A DNA stretch of 54,780 bases from Pelomonas sp. KK5 (GTDB lineage Bacteria; Pseudomonadota; Gammaproteobacteria; Burkholderiales; Burkholderiaceae_C). Of this stretch, positions 9,136 to 17,318 are shown in pieces. Location: assembly GCF_001984095.1 (NCBI RefSeq), contig NZ_LYVQ01000008.1, forward strand, positions 1 through 54,780, in the 5' to 3' direction. The notes under the pieces are model-generated. The model made no database searches and was not told the origin of the DNA. It saw nothing but the letters and a program-made list of their open reading frames with translations. Numbering within the stretch: the first letter of the stretch is position 1; the number at the start of each line of letters is the position of its first letter. Made by a program: the position numbers and the translations under genes.

Positions 9136-11187
9136 ATGCAGACTGACCACGACGACGACCTGCTCTGGCTGGAGAACATCGACGGCGAGGCCGCGATGGA
9201 CTGGGTGCGCGCGCAGAACGCGCTGACCACGGCCCGGCTCGAAGCCGCGCCTTCGTTCGCCCCGATGCGCGAGCGCATCGCCGCCGCGCTGACCTCGCCC
9301 GATCGCATCCCGGGCATCCAGCGCCGGGGCGCCTTCTTCTACAACTTCTGGCGCGACGCGGCCCATCCGCGCGGCCTGCTGCGCCGCACGACGCTGGACG
9401 AGTACCGCAAGGCCACGCCCGCCTGGGAGCCGGTCTTCGACCTCGATGCGCTGGCGGCCGCCGAGGGCGAGAACTGGGTGCTGGGCGGCTTCGTCTGGCT
9501 GGAGCCGGCCTATGAGCGCGTGCTGGTGAAGCTCTCGCGCGGCGGCGCCGACGCAACGACGGTGCGGGAGTTCGACATCCCCTCGCGCGCCTTCGTGTCG
9601 ACGGACGCCTTCGCGCTGCCCGAGGCCAAGTGCGGCCTGAGCTGGGTGGATGCCGACATGCTGCTCGTGTGGACCGACTTCGGTCCCGGCTCGCTGACCG
9701 AGTCCGGCTACCCGCGCCAGGTGCGGCGCTGGCGTCGCGGCACGCCGCTGGCGGCGGCCGAGCTGGTGTTCGAGGCCGAGCGCAGCGATATCCGCGTCAG
9801 CGCCGCGCGCGACCGCACGCCGGGCTTCGAGCGCACGATGATCCAGTGCCAGACCGACTTCTTCCACCATCGCAGCTACCTGCTGGTGGACGGCCGGCCG
9901 CAGCTGCTGGACAAGCCGGCCGACGCCGGCCTGGGCTTCTGGCGCGACTGGGCGATGCTCTCGCTGCGCAGCGAATGGACGGTGGCAGGCAAGACCTGGC
10001 CCCCGGGCAGCGTGCTGCTGTGTCCGGCCGCCTCATACCTGCGCGGCGAGCGTGACCGATTCCAGCCAGTGTTCCTCCCCGAGGACGGGCGCACGCTGGC
10101 CAGCATGTCGATGACGGCCAGCACCATGCTGCTGGTCACGCAGCGGCAGGGGAGCTGCGAGCTGGAGATGTGGCGCTGCGACGCGGCCGGCCGCTGGCAG
10201 GGCAGCACGGCGCCGGTGCCGGGCCTGGGCACCCTGAGCGTGGGCGCGCTGCACGATCCGCTGATCGCGGACGATCCGCTGGCCGAGGCTTACCTCCAGG
10301 TCTTCTCGGGCCCGCTGACGCCCGAGACGCTGAGCCTGTGCGACGCATCGACCGGCCGCTGCGAGGCGCTGAAGACGCTGCCGCCGGCCTTCGACGCCAC
10401 CGGCCTGGTGGCGGAGCAGGGCGAGGCGACCAGCCGCGACGGCACGAAAGTGCCCTACTTCATCGTCCACCGCGGCGACCTGAAGCGCGACGGCTCGAAC
10501 CCGACGCTGCTCTACGGCTACGGCGGCTTCCAGGTCTCGCAGCGGCCCGGCTACTCGGCCACGCAGGGCATCGCCTGGACGGAGAGGGGCGGCGTCTTCG
10601 TCGTCGCGGCGATCCGCGGCGGCGGCGAGCAGGGGCCGCTGTGGCACCAGGCGGCGTTGCGCGAACACCGGCAACGGGCCTTCGACGACTTCATCGCCGT
10701 CGCCGAGCACCTGGTAGAGACGGGCATCACCTCGCCGGCGCACCTGGGCATCCGCGGCGAGAGCAACGGCGGCCTGCTGGTCAGCGCGGTGATGGTGCAG
10801 CGGCCGGAGCTGTTCAACGCCGTGCTGAGCTTCGTCCCGCTGACGGACATGCGCCGCTACCACCGGCTGCTGGCCGGCGCGAGCTGGATGGCCGAGTACG
10901 GCAACCCGGACGAGCCGGCCGACTGGGCCTTTCTCTCGCGCTACAGCCCCTACCAGAACCTCAAGCCCGAGGTCCGCTACCCGCCGGTGTTCTTCCTGAC
11001 CAGCACGCGCGACGACCGGGTCCACCCGGGCCATGCGCGCAAGATGGCGGCGCGGATGCAGGCCCTGGGCCAGCAGGTGGCCTACTTCGAGAACGTGGAA
11101 GGCGGCCATGGCGGCGCGGCCGATGCGGCGCAGCGCGCGCGCCTCGAAGCGCTCGGCTATGCCTTCCTCTGGGAGCGTCTCGCCTAA
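9136..11187 (+). CDS. S9 family prolyl oligopeptidase
   Basis: A 683-residue serine peptidase of the prolyl oligopeptidase family, with an N-terminal seven-bladed propeller (about 70-400) and a C-terminal alpha/beta hydrolase domain. The nucleophile is Ser543 in GESNGG. The catalytic Asp is Asp626 or Asp627 (STRDDRVHPGHARK) and the His is His658 (VEGGHGG). The typical YGYGGF and IRGGGEQG stretches are present. No signal peptide is visible, so it acts in the cytoplasm on short peptides, cutting after proline or a similar residue. GAGGTAA lies just before the ATG at 9136. Being the last gene of the sigma-FecR-TonB-ABC run, it may process the imported compound. It overlaps the convergent DUF72 gene by four bases. 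Confidence 0.92.
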   Translation: MQTDHDDDLLWLENIDGEAAMDWVRAQNALTTARLEAAPSFAPMRERIAAALTSPDRIPGIQRRGAFFYNFWRDAAHPRGLLRRTTLDEYRKATPAWEPVFDLDALAAAEGENWVLGGFVWLEPAYERVLVKLSRGGADATTVREFDIPSRAFVSTDAFALPEAKCGLSWVDADMLLVWTDFGPGSLTESGYPRQVRRWRRGTPLAAAELVFEAERSDIRVSAARDRTPGFERTMIQCQTDFFHHRSYLLVDGRPQLLDKPADAGLGFWRDWAMLSLRSEWTVAGKTWPPGSVLLCPAASYLRGERDRFQPVFLPEDGRTLASMSMTASTMLLVTQRQGSCELEMWRCDAAGRWQGSTAPVPGLGTLSVGALHDPLIADDPLAEAYLQVFSGPLTPETLSLCDASTGRCEALKTLPPAFDATGLVAEQGEATSRDGTKVPYFIVHRGDLKRDGSNPTLLYGYGGFQVSQRPGYSATQGIAWTERGGVFVVAAIRGGGEQGPLWHQAALREHRQRAFDDFIAVAEHLVETGITSPAHLGIRGESNGGLLVSAVMVQRPELFNAVLSFVPLTDMRRYHRLLAGASWMAEYGNPDEPADWAFLSRYSPYQNLKPEVRYPPVFFLTSTRDDRVHPGHARKMAARMQALGQQVAYFENVEGGHGGAADAAQRARLEALGYAFLWERLA

Positions 11188-12128
11188 GCCGCTGCCCGCT
11201 GGGCGCCCGGGGTGACGAGGTTCGCCCCGAGCTCCGCAAACAGCTTCATCAGCGTGCGGCCGTTGCGCTGCGCCTGGTCCTCGGCGTTGTTGTTCAGGAC
11301 GACCTGCAGGTCCAGGCCCGGCCGGTCCAGTTCGATGATGCGGTGGGCCAGGCCTTCCAGTTCGGCGTCGTCGTAGTCGTAGTCGAAACGGGCCGAGGAC
11401 GAGACGGCGCCGCTGATGTTCCAGCTGCCGGCATTGCGCCCGTGCAGGCGCACCAGCGCGTGGCCCTCGGTGCTGGTCTGCCAGACGGCGGGCACGCTGT
11501 TGGTGAAGCCCTGGGGCTCGTCGACGATCGTGTGGACCACGCCCAGCGAGCGCTGGAAGGCGAGGGTGTCGGCCGCGTGGGCCTCGTCCAGCCAGCTGCG
11601 ATTGCGGAACTCGACGCCCAGCCGGCAGCCGGCCATGCGCTCGGCGCACAGCGCCACATGGGCCTGGCCGGCCCGGTTGCGCACCAGCCAGGGCGGGAAC
11701 TGGAAGTGCACCAGGCCCAGCAGCCCCGCTTCGCGCAGCGGCCGCAGCGCCTGCTCGAAGCGCTGCCAGAGCGCCTCCAGCAACTCGGCCGGCAGCTCGC
11801 GGTAGTAGATGACGGCCTTGGTCTTCAGCGCCGGGGGCAGGGCGTCGCGCAGGTCGGCCGGCAGCACGGCGGGGGAGGTCTGGTGGTTGGTGAACAGGCG
11901 GAAGGCCTTGACGTTCATCGTGAAGCCGGCCGGCACCTGCAGGGCCCATTGACGAACCGTGTCTTCTGCGGGGATGCCGTAGAAGCTGGTGTCCACCTCG
12001 ACCAGCGGGAACTGCGTGGCGTAGTAGCGCAGGCGCTGGGCCGGGGTCTTCGCCTGGGGCGGGTAGAAGCGGCCGGTGTCGATCAGGGTCTTGGCCGCCC
12101 AGGAGGCGGTGCCGATGCGGATGCTCAT
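11184..12128 (-). CDS. DUF72 (YecE-like) protein
   Basis: A 314-residue protein of the DUF72/YecE family with the TIM-barrel-like features of that family: IGTASWAAKTL at the start, then EVDTSFYGIPAEDTVRQWA, FTMNVKAFRLFTNHQ and GVEFRNRSWLDEA. The biochemical function of the family is not firmly established. GGAG lies about eight bases before the ATG at 12128. The gene is divergent from a UvrD-like helicase with only 50 bases between the start codons, and a LexA-like palindrome lies in that gap. It may therefore share DNA-damage control with the helicase. Its stop overlaps the convergent prolyl oligopeptidase stop. Confidence 0.88.
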   Translation of the reverse strand: MSIRIGTASWAAKTLIDTGRFYPPQAKTPAQRLRYYATQFPLVEVDTSFYGIPAEDTVRQWALQVPAGFTMNVKAFRLFTNHQTSPAVLPADLRDALPPALKTKAVIYYRELPAELLEALWQRFEQALRPLREAGLLGLVHFQFPPWLVRNRAGQAHVALCAERMAGCRLGVEFRNRSWLDEAHAADTLAFQRSLGVVHTIVDEPQGFTNSVPAVWQTSTEGHALVRLHGRNAGSWNISGAVSSSARFDYDYDDAELEGLAHRIIELDRPGLDLQVVLNNNAEDQAQRNGRTLMKLFAELGANLVTPGAQRAAA

Positions 12129-12146
12129 CGAACACTCCGTGGAAAT

Positions 12147-12166
12147 AACTGGATATGCGTACAGTA
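12147..12166. promoter_or_regulatory. LexA-like (SOS) operator between DUF72 and helicase genes
   Basis: The palindrome reads AACTGGATATGCGTACAGTA, i.e. CTG, ten bases, CAG. The enterobacterial and betaproteobacterial LexA consensus is CTGT-N8-ACAG, and this site differs at one base (CTGG). It lies 12 bases before the helicase ATG and 18 bases before the DUF72 ATG, so a bound repressor could block both promoters. A TATGAT hexamer at 12167-12172 may be the helicase -10 box. Confidence 0.6.
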
Positions 12167-12178
12167 TATGATTCGCGC

Positions 12179-14233
12179 ATGTCCGGCAATGACCCCTTCG
12201 AGGACCTGAATGCGCAGCAGCGCGAGGCGGTCGATCACCAGCTCGGCCCCTTGCTGGTGATCGCGGGCGCCGGCTCGGGCAAGACCAAGACGCTGGCCGC
12301 GCGCGTCGTGCGCCTGGTGCTGGACGGCGCGGACCCGAACCGCATCCTTCTGCTCACCTTCTCGCGCCGCGCGGCGGCCGAGATGCAGCAGCGCGTCGGC
12401 CGCGCGCTGCACCGGGCGCTGGGCTACGGTGCCACGCAGGCGCCGCCGCAGCTGCCCTGGGCCGGCACCTTCCACGGCGTCGGCGCGCGCCTGCTGCGCG
12501 AATACGCGGAGCGCATCGGCCTGGCGCCCAACTTCACGATCCTCGATCGCGCCGACGCCGAGGACCTGATGGGCCTGCAGCGCCAGGCGCTGGGCCTGGC
12601 CGAGTCCGAGAAGCAGCAGCGCTTTCCGCTCAAGGCCAGCTGCCTGTCCATCTACTCGCGCGTGGTCAACAGCCAGGCGCGGCTGGACCAGGTGCTGCAG
12701 CAGTTCTACCCCTGGTGCTTCGGCTGCCTGGACGGGCTGAAGCAGCTGTTCGGTGCCTATGCCGAGGCCAAGCTGCAGCAGCAGGTGCTGGACTACGACG
12801 ACCTGCTGCTCTACTGGGTCCACATGATGGCCGAGCCGGTGCTGGCCGCCGAGCTGGGCGAGCGCTTCCAGCATGTGCTGGTCGACGAATACCAGGACAC
12901 CAACCGGCTGCAGGCGTCCATCCTGCTGGCGCTGAAGCCGCAGGGGCAGCGGCTGACCGTGGTCGGCGATGACGCCCAAGCGATCTACTCCTTCCGCGCC
13001 GCCGAGGTGCGCAACATCCTGGACTTCCCCGCGCAGTTCCAGCCGCCCGCGCGCATCGTCACGCTGGAGCAGAACTACCGCTCCACCCAGCCCATCCTCG
13101 AAGCCTCGAATGCCGTCATCGCGCTGGCCCGCCAGCGCCATGCCAAGCAGCTCTGGTCCGACAGGGCAGCCAGCGAGCGCGCCCGCCTGGTGGTGCTGCA
13201 GGACGAGGCCGCCCAGGCCGCCTGGGTCGCCGACGAGGTGCTGCGCCGCCGCGAGGAGGGCCTGCGGCTGATCCACCAGGCCGTGCTGTTCCGCACCGCC
13301 AGCCACAGCGCGCCGCTGGAGCTGGAGCTGACCCGCCGCAACATCCCCTTCCGCAAGTACGGCGGGCTCAAGTTCCTCGAGAGCACCCATGTGAAGGACC
13401 TGCTGGGCGTGCTGCGCTGGGCGCAGAACCCGCGCAACCGGCTCTCGGCGTTCCGCGTGGCGCAGCTGCTGCCGGGCTTCGGGCCGGCCAGCGCGCGGCG
13501 CCTGCTCGATGCGATGGAAGGCGCCGTCGATCCCTGGCTGGCGCTGCGCGAGTTCACGCCGCCGCCGGCCGCGGCGATCGAGTGGCAGGCGCTGCGCCAG
13601 CTGATGCTGGCACTGGCCGCCGGCAGCGCCTGGCCTGGCGACCTGGAACGCGCGCTGGACTGGTACCAGCCGCAGCTCGAACGCCTGCACCCGGACGACG
13701 CGACGGTGCGCCTGGCCGACCTGGAGCAGCTGCTGCGCATCGCCCAGGGCTTCGGCGACCGCGAGCGCTTCCTCACCGAGCTGACGCTGGACCCGCCCAA
13801 TGCCAGCAGCGACGAATCCGGCGTGCCGCACCTGGACGAGGACTACCTGATCCTCTCGACGATCCACTCCGCCAAGGGCCAGGAATGGACCTCGGTCCAT
13901 GTGCTCAACGTGGTCGACGGCTGCATGCCCTCGGACATGGCCACCGGCCAGGAGGCCGACATCGAGGAGGAGCGCCGCCTGCTCTACGTCGCCATGACCC
14001 GCGCGAAGCAACACCTGGCCCTGATCGCGCCGCAGCGCTTCTATGTGCGCCAGCAGCGGCGCCATGGCGACGTGCACGTCTACGCCACGCTGAGCCGCTT
14101 CATCCCCGGCAAGGTGGCGCGGCTGTTCGAGCAGGTGGGGGCGGCGCCGCGCGGGCCGGTGCCCGCGGCGGATGCAGCGCCCGCCGCGCCGGCCATCGAC
14201 GTGGCGGCGCGGGTCCGCAGCCTGTGGTCTTGA
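12179..14233 (+). CDS. UvrD/Rep-family ATP-dependent DNA helicase
   Basis: A 684-residue superfamily 1 helicase. The Q motif with LNAQQREAV is at 10-18, Walker A AGAGSGKT at 29-36 and the DEYQD box (motif II) at 236-240. Motif III is GDDAQAIYSFRAA, motif IV QNYRST, motif V STIHSAKGQEW and motif VI EERRLLYVAMTRAK. It should unwind DNA 3' to 5' in repair or replication restart. It is distinct in spacing from the canonical UvrD and could be a UvrD-like paralogue. I chose ATG 12179 (MSGNDPFEDLN) since ATG 12155 would fall inside the LexA-like operator. No clear ribosome site is present. It ends one base from the convergent Lrp-type gene. Confidence 0.9.
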   Translation: MSGNDPFEDLNAQQREAVDHQLGPLLVIAGAGSGKTKTLAARVVRLVLDGADPNRILLLTFSRRAAAEMQQRVGRALHRALGYGATQAPPQLPWAGTFHGVGARLLREYAERIGLAPNFTILDRADAEDLMGLQRQALGLAESEKQQRFPLKASCLSIYSRVVNSQARLDQVLQQFYPWCFGCLDGLKQLFGAYAEAKLQQQVLDYDDLLLYWVHMMAEPVLAAELGERFQHVLVDEYQDTNRLQASILLALKPQGQRLTVVGDDAQAIYSFRAAEVRNILDFPAQFQPPARIVTLEQNYRSTQPILEASNAVIALARQRHAKQLWSDRAASERARLVVLQDEAAQAAWVADEVLRRREEGLRLIHQAVLFRTASHSAPLELELTRRNIPFRKYGGLKFLESTHVKDLLGVLRWAQNPRNRLSAFRVAQLLPGFGPASARRLLDAMEGAVDPWLALREFTPPPAAAIEWQALRQLMLALAAGSAWPGDLERALDWYQPQLERLHPDDATVRLADLEQLLRIAQGFGDRERFLTELTLDPPNASSDESGVPHLDEDYLILSTIHSAKGQEWTSVHVLNVVDGCMPSDMATGQEADIEEERRLLYVAMTRAKQHLALIAPQRFYVRQQRRHGDVHVYATLSRFIPGKVARLFEQVGAAPRGPVPAADAAPAAPAIDVAARVRSLWS

Positions 14234-14234
14234 G

Positions 14235-14705
14235 TCAGGCCGCCGCCAGCCGCCCGTCGGTGGCCACCTGGCGCAGCACGAAGCTGCTGTGCACGCCGCT
14301 GACGCCCGGGATGCGCGTCAGGTGGCCCAGCAGCAGCGACTGGTAGTGGTCCATGTCGCGCACGACCACCTTGAGCTGGTAGTCGGCGCTCTGGCCGGTG
14401 ATCAGCAGGCACTCGACCACCTCGGGCAGCGTCGCGATCACCGCCTCGAATCCGGCGAAGCGCTCCGGCGTGTGCTGGTCCATCGAGATCGAGACCAGCG
14501 CGGTCAGCGTCAGGCCCAGCTTGCGCGCATCGACGACGGCCCGGTAGCCGGTGATCAGCCCGGCCTCCTCCAGCGCCCTCACGCGGCGCAGGCAAGGCGA
14601 GGGCGAGAGGCCGATGCGGTCGGCCAGTTCCTGGTTGTTGATGCGGCCTTCGCGCTGCAGGATGTCGAGAATCTGCCGGTCGAACTTGTCGATGACGGGT
14701 GCCAT
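14235..14705 (-). CDS. Lrp/AsnC family transcriptional regulator
   Basis: A 156-residue regulator with an N-terminal winged helix (DKFDRQILDILQREGRINN, then LADRIGLSPSPCLRRVRALE, about 5-55) and a C-terminal RAM ligand-binding domain (about 70-150; PEVVECLLITGQSADYQL is the expected effector region). Such proteins sense amino acids and form octamers that wrap DNA. The upstream DNA contains a perfect 8-base inverted repeat that may be its own operator. No divergent amino-acid gene stands next to it: the next plus-strand gene, a kinase, is more than 400 bases away, so its target cannot be named from context. Confidence 0.92.
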   Translation of the reverse strand: MAPVIDKFDRQILDILQREGRINNQELADRIGLSPSPCLRRVRALEEAGLITGYRAVVDARKLGLTLTALVSISMDQHTPERFAGFEAVIATLPEVVECLLITGQSADYQLKVVVRDMDHYQSLLLGHLTRIPGVSGVHSSFVLRQVATDGRLAAA

Positions 14706-14735
14706 ATCGTTGATTTCGCTGATGTTGGCAGATTA

Positions 14736-14770
14736 TTGCGCAGGAATCGGAAATCGAGGCAACTGCGCAA
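14736..14770. promoter_or_regulatory. Inverted repeat, likely Lrp/AsnC operator
   Basis: TTGCGCAG at 14736-14743 is repeated in perfect inverted form as CTGCGCAA at 14763-14770, with 19 bases between. The half-site centres are 27 bases apart. The site lies 31-65 bases upstream of the Lrp-type start codon, which is where an autoregulatory operator of this family would be expected. Confidence 0.55.
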
Positions 14771-14854
14771 TCCGCTGCCGCACGGGGCTCCCTACACTTT
14801 CATCCATCGACTGACCAAGTCACTCCAGGCAGGCCACCAGCCCGCCGCCAGCAG

Positions 14855-14885
14855 CCCCAGGCGCCGCAACAGGCCCTGGGGTTTT
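14855..14885 (+). terminator. Rho-independent terminator-like hairpin
   Basis: CCCCAGG (14855-14861) pairs with CCTGGGG (14875-14881) over a 13-base loop and is followed at once by TTTT (14882-14885) on the plus strand. No plus-strand gene precedes it closely, so it would end a short leader or small RNA starting in the Lrp promoter region. Confidence 0.5.
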
Positions 14886-15133
14886 CGCTTTCCTGGCCGA
14901 TCGGCAGCAAGACCTGCCCCCGCGGGCTCCGTCAACATAACGAGTTATTCACACAGCATTGCGCTTGCAATTTGACAGCCCGGGCCTTAGCCTGTCCCGG
15001 TCGCCCAGCCGGACCGAGATGTCGGCGAGCGGCCCCGCTAAGGGAGGTGTGGTCCGTACGCGCAGCCTGTCATCGATGCGCGAGCCGCTGTCACGCGGCC
15101 GGTCCATGAACGTCGACTTGCTTGCTGTACAAG

Positions 15134-16549
15134 ATGCGCAGGTCATGGATTCCATTGCTGTTGCTGCTGGCCGTATTCCTTGCCTTCGTGGGCACGGCGG
15201 TGGGTGCCGCGCAAAGCCTTGACGACCTGGTGCGGCGCGACGCACAGCGCAGCAGCGCCCTGCGCACGCAGACCGACCTGCAACGCCTGCTCACGCTGCT
15301 GGTCGACATCGAGACCGGCGTGCGCGGCTTCATCATCACCGGCCAGCGGCCCTTCCTGCAGCCCTACGAGGCGGCGCGGCACGACCTCGACCAGACCTAT
15401 GGCGACGTGCGCAAGCGCCTGGTGGAGGTGGGCACCAGCGAGGCCCAGCTGCAGCGGCTGGACGGCTTCCTGGAGGAGCGGCTGGCCCAGGTCGAGAGCA
15501 ATATCGCGCGGCGCGAGCGCGAGGGCCCGGTCGTGATGCGCGATCTCGCCAGCTATGCCGACGGCAAGCGGCTGATGGACCAGCTGCGCTACGAGATCGA
15601 GGAGCTGCAGCGCGTGCAGCAGTGGCGCATCGCCGAGGCCGACCAGGCCACCCGCGCGGTGCAGCAGCACACCCTGGAGCTGACCCGGCTGCTGCCCGGC
15701 GTGGGCCTGCTCGCGCTGGTGCTGGCGCTGGTGGCGCTGACCCGCGAACAGCGCCGGCGCGACCGCGCCGAGACCGCGCTGCGGGAGGCCAATGCCAACC
15801 TCGAGCGCCTGGTGGGCGAGCGCACCTCGGCGCTGAGCCGGGCGCTGGGGCGCATCCAGGGTTTCGCGGTGGAGCTGGACCGTGGCGTCGAGGAGGAGCG
15901 GCGGCGCCTGGCGCGCGAGGTGCACGACCAGATCGGCCAGGTCGGCACCGCGATGAAGATGCTGGTGGTCGCGCTGCGCAACAAGCTCAAGCCCAAGGTC
16001 GAGCCGCTGGTGGACGAACTGCAGGGCATGGCGGACGAGACCATCCGCGTGGCGCGCCATATCGCCGCCGCGTTGCGGCCGCCGCTGCTGGACGAGCTGG
16101 GCCTGGAGGCCGCCACCGAGCACTACCTGCAGCAGCTGGGCCGCCAGTCCGGCCTGGCCACCCGGCTGGGCCTGCCCGATGCGGGCCTGCTCACGCCCGA
16201 GCAGGCGAGCCAGCTCTTCCGCATCATCCAGGAGGCCTGCACCAACGTGCTGCGCCATGCCCAGGCCCGCACGCTGACGATCGAGGGCGAGCCGGTCGAG
16301 GTGGACGGGCGCGAGGGCTTCCGCCTGGACATCATCGACGACGGCCGCGGCCCGGGCGACACCCGCGCCGACGCCTCCGGCCTGCGCAATATGCGCGAGC
16401 GCGCGGCGCTGGCCGACGGAAGCTTCGAGTTCGGCCCGGCGCCGGGGCGCGGCACCCGCGTGCGCGTCTGGCTGCCGCTGGCCGGGCAACACGACAACAA
16501 CGACCACAACGACAACAGGAAGGCGGCGCCCGCGCCGGCGAGCCCATGA
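15134..16549 (+). CDS. CHASE3-type membrane sensor histidine kinase (NarL-type partner)
   Basis: A 471-residue kinase. A first membrane segment (about 5-28) is followed by a periplasmic CHASE3-like domain (about 30-180; LVDIETGVRGFIITGQRPFLQPYE is the hallmark). A second membrane segment lies at about 183-202 and a short coiled coil at about 210-240. The HisKA_3 dimerisation domain has the phospho-acceptor His264 in AREVHDQIGQ. The HATPase_c domain is near 355-455 (NVLRHAQA, DDGRG, GLRNMRERA). TTG 15122 is an upstream alternative start. The stop overlaps the response-regulator start as ATGA, making this a two-component pair. The signal is not known. Confidence 0.9.
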   Translation: MRRSWIPLLLLLAVFLAFVGTAVGAAQSLDDLVRRDAQRSSALRTQTDLQRLLTLLVDIETGVRGFIITGQRPFLQPYEAARHDLDQTYGDVRKRLVEVGTSEAQLQRLDGFLEERLAQVESNIARREREGPVVMRDLASYADGKRLMDQLRYEIEELQRVQQWRIAEADQATRAVQQHTLELTRLLPGVGLLALVLALVALTREQRRRDRAETALREANANLERLVGERTSALSRALGRIQGFAVELDRGVEEERRRLAREVHDQIGQVGTAMKMLVVALRNKLKPKVEPLVDELQGMADETIRVARHIAAALRPPLLDELGLEAATEHYLQQLGRQSGLATRLGLPDAGLLTPEQASQLFRIIQEACTNVLRHAQARTLTIEGEPVEVDGREGFRLDIIDDGRGPGDTRADASGLRNMRERAALADGSFEFGPAPGRGTRVRVWLPLAGQHDNNDHNDNRKAAPAPASP

Positions 16550-17181
16550 GACTGCTGCTGGTCGACGACCATCCGCTGATGCGCGTCGGCGTCAGCCACC
16601 TGGTACGCGAGGAATGGCCGGACATCGCCATCGACGAGGCCGACACCATCGCCGCCGCGCTGGCCCGCATCGCCGCCCACAAGCCGGACCTGGTCGTGCT
16701 CGACCTCTCGCTGCCCGATGCCAGCGGGCTGGAGGGCGCCAGCCGCGTGCTGCGCGCGCTGCCCGGCGTGCCGCTGCTGGTGCTGAGCCTCAACGCCGAG
16801 GCCGCCTATGCGGCGCGGCTGATGCAGATGGGCGCCGCCGGCTACCTGCCCAAGGACCGCGCCGCCGACGAGCTGCGCACCGCGCTGCGCCGGCTGCACC
16901 AGGGCGGGCGCTACGTCACCGCCTCGATGGCGGACCACCTGCTGGGCCTGCTCAGCGGCAAGGCGCCGGAGAGCCTGCCGCACGAGCAGCTCTCCGCGCA
17001 GGAGTACCGCGTGATGCTGCTGATGGCCTCGGGCGCCACGCCGGCGCAGATCGCCGAGACCATGCACCTGTCGGTGAAGACGGTGGGCAGCTACCGCGCG
17101 CGCATCTTCGAGAAGGCCGGCTGGAAGAACAACACCGAGCTGACCAAGTACTGCGTCCAGCACGGCCTCACCACGCTGTAG
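16546..17181 (+). CDS. NarL/LuxR-type response regulator
   Basis: A 211-residue regulator. The receiver domain (1-120) has acidic Asp7/Asp8, phospho-acceptor Asp53 (VVLDLSLPD) and the conserved Lys in GYLPKD. A LuxR-type helix-turn-helix (about 148-205; LSAQEYRVMLLMASG, then IAETMHLSVKTVGSYRARIFEK) binds DNA. It overlaps the CHASE3 kinase gene by four bases and is its obvious partner. Its stop codon TAG lies inside an 11-base direct repeat (CACGCTGTAGG twice, 17173-17193). The second copy starts a palindromic element that recurs before another gene of the window, so this regulator is the best candidate to bind that element. Confidence 0.92.
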   Translation: MRLLLVDDHPLMRVGVSHLVREEWPDIAIDEADTIAAALARIAAHKPDLVVLDLSLPDASGLEGASRVLRALPGVPLLVLSLNAEAAYAARLMQMGAAGYLPKDRAADELRTALRRLHQGGRYVTASMADHLLGLLSGKAPESLPHEQLSAQEYRVMLLMASGATPAQIAETMHLSVKTVGSYRARIFEKAGWKNNTELTKYCVQHGLTTL

Positions 17182-17187
17182 GCACGC

Positions 17188-17210
17188 TGTAGGTAAAACA
17201 CCTGCACGCG
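17188..17210 (+). promoter_or_regulatory. Shared operator-like element, copy 1
   Basis: TGTAGG, seven bases, CCTGCA, then CGCG. It matches copy 2 (19184-19206, opposite strand) at about 17 of 23 positions including the spacing. It ends 108 bases before the start codon of the receiver/GGDEF-like gene downstream. The two half-sites are near-palindromic, as expected for a dimeric regulator; the form recalls GacA-type sites (TGTAAG-N6-CTTACA) without being identical. Confidence 0.5.
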
Positions 17211-17280
17211 AATGCGGGAACCCCGCACCCGGCCTTCCAGCATCGCCCGCTGCAGCGCGGACGCCGGCCTTGGGACCATG

Positions 17281-17307
17281 CGGACAGTTGGAAACAAAGA
17301 CTGTCCG
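17281..17307 (+). promoter_or_regulatory. Perfect inverted repeat touching the ribosome-binding site
   Basis: CGGACAGT (17281-17288) and ACTGTCCG (17300-17307) form a perfect 8-base inverted repeat with an 11-base loop. The right arm runs straight into GGAG (17307-17310), the ribosome site of the gene starting at 17319. As RNA this would be a hairpin beside the ribosome site; as DNA it could be an operator. Confidence 0.45.
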
Positions 17308-17318
17308 GAGAAGTGGTC

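Larger units (their letters stand above)
14706..15133. other. 428-base intergenic region with regulatory signals, no supported gene
   Basis: It holds the inverted repeat at 14736-14770, a terminator-like hairpin at 14855-14885, and a sequence resembling a ribosome site (TAAGGGAGGTG near 15039) not followed by a convincing gene. A short open frame through 14959-15222 overlaps the kinase start in another frame and lacks protein-like composition. The hairpin implies a short plus-strand transcript that ends before the kinase gene. Confidence 0.5.

Noticed and set aside
11184-11187. Four-base overlap of the convergent prolyl oligopeptidase and DUF72 stop codons
   Set aside because: Such tail overlaps are common in compact genomes and need no special explanation.
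14959-15222. An 87-codon plus-strand frame before the CHASE3 kinase
   Set aside because: It overlaps the kinase N-terminus in another frame, has shadow-like composition and no good start.
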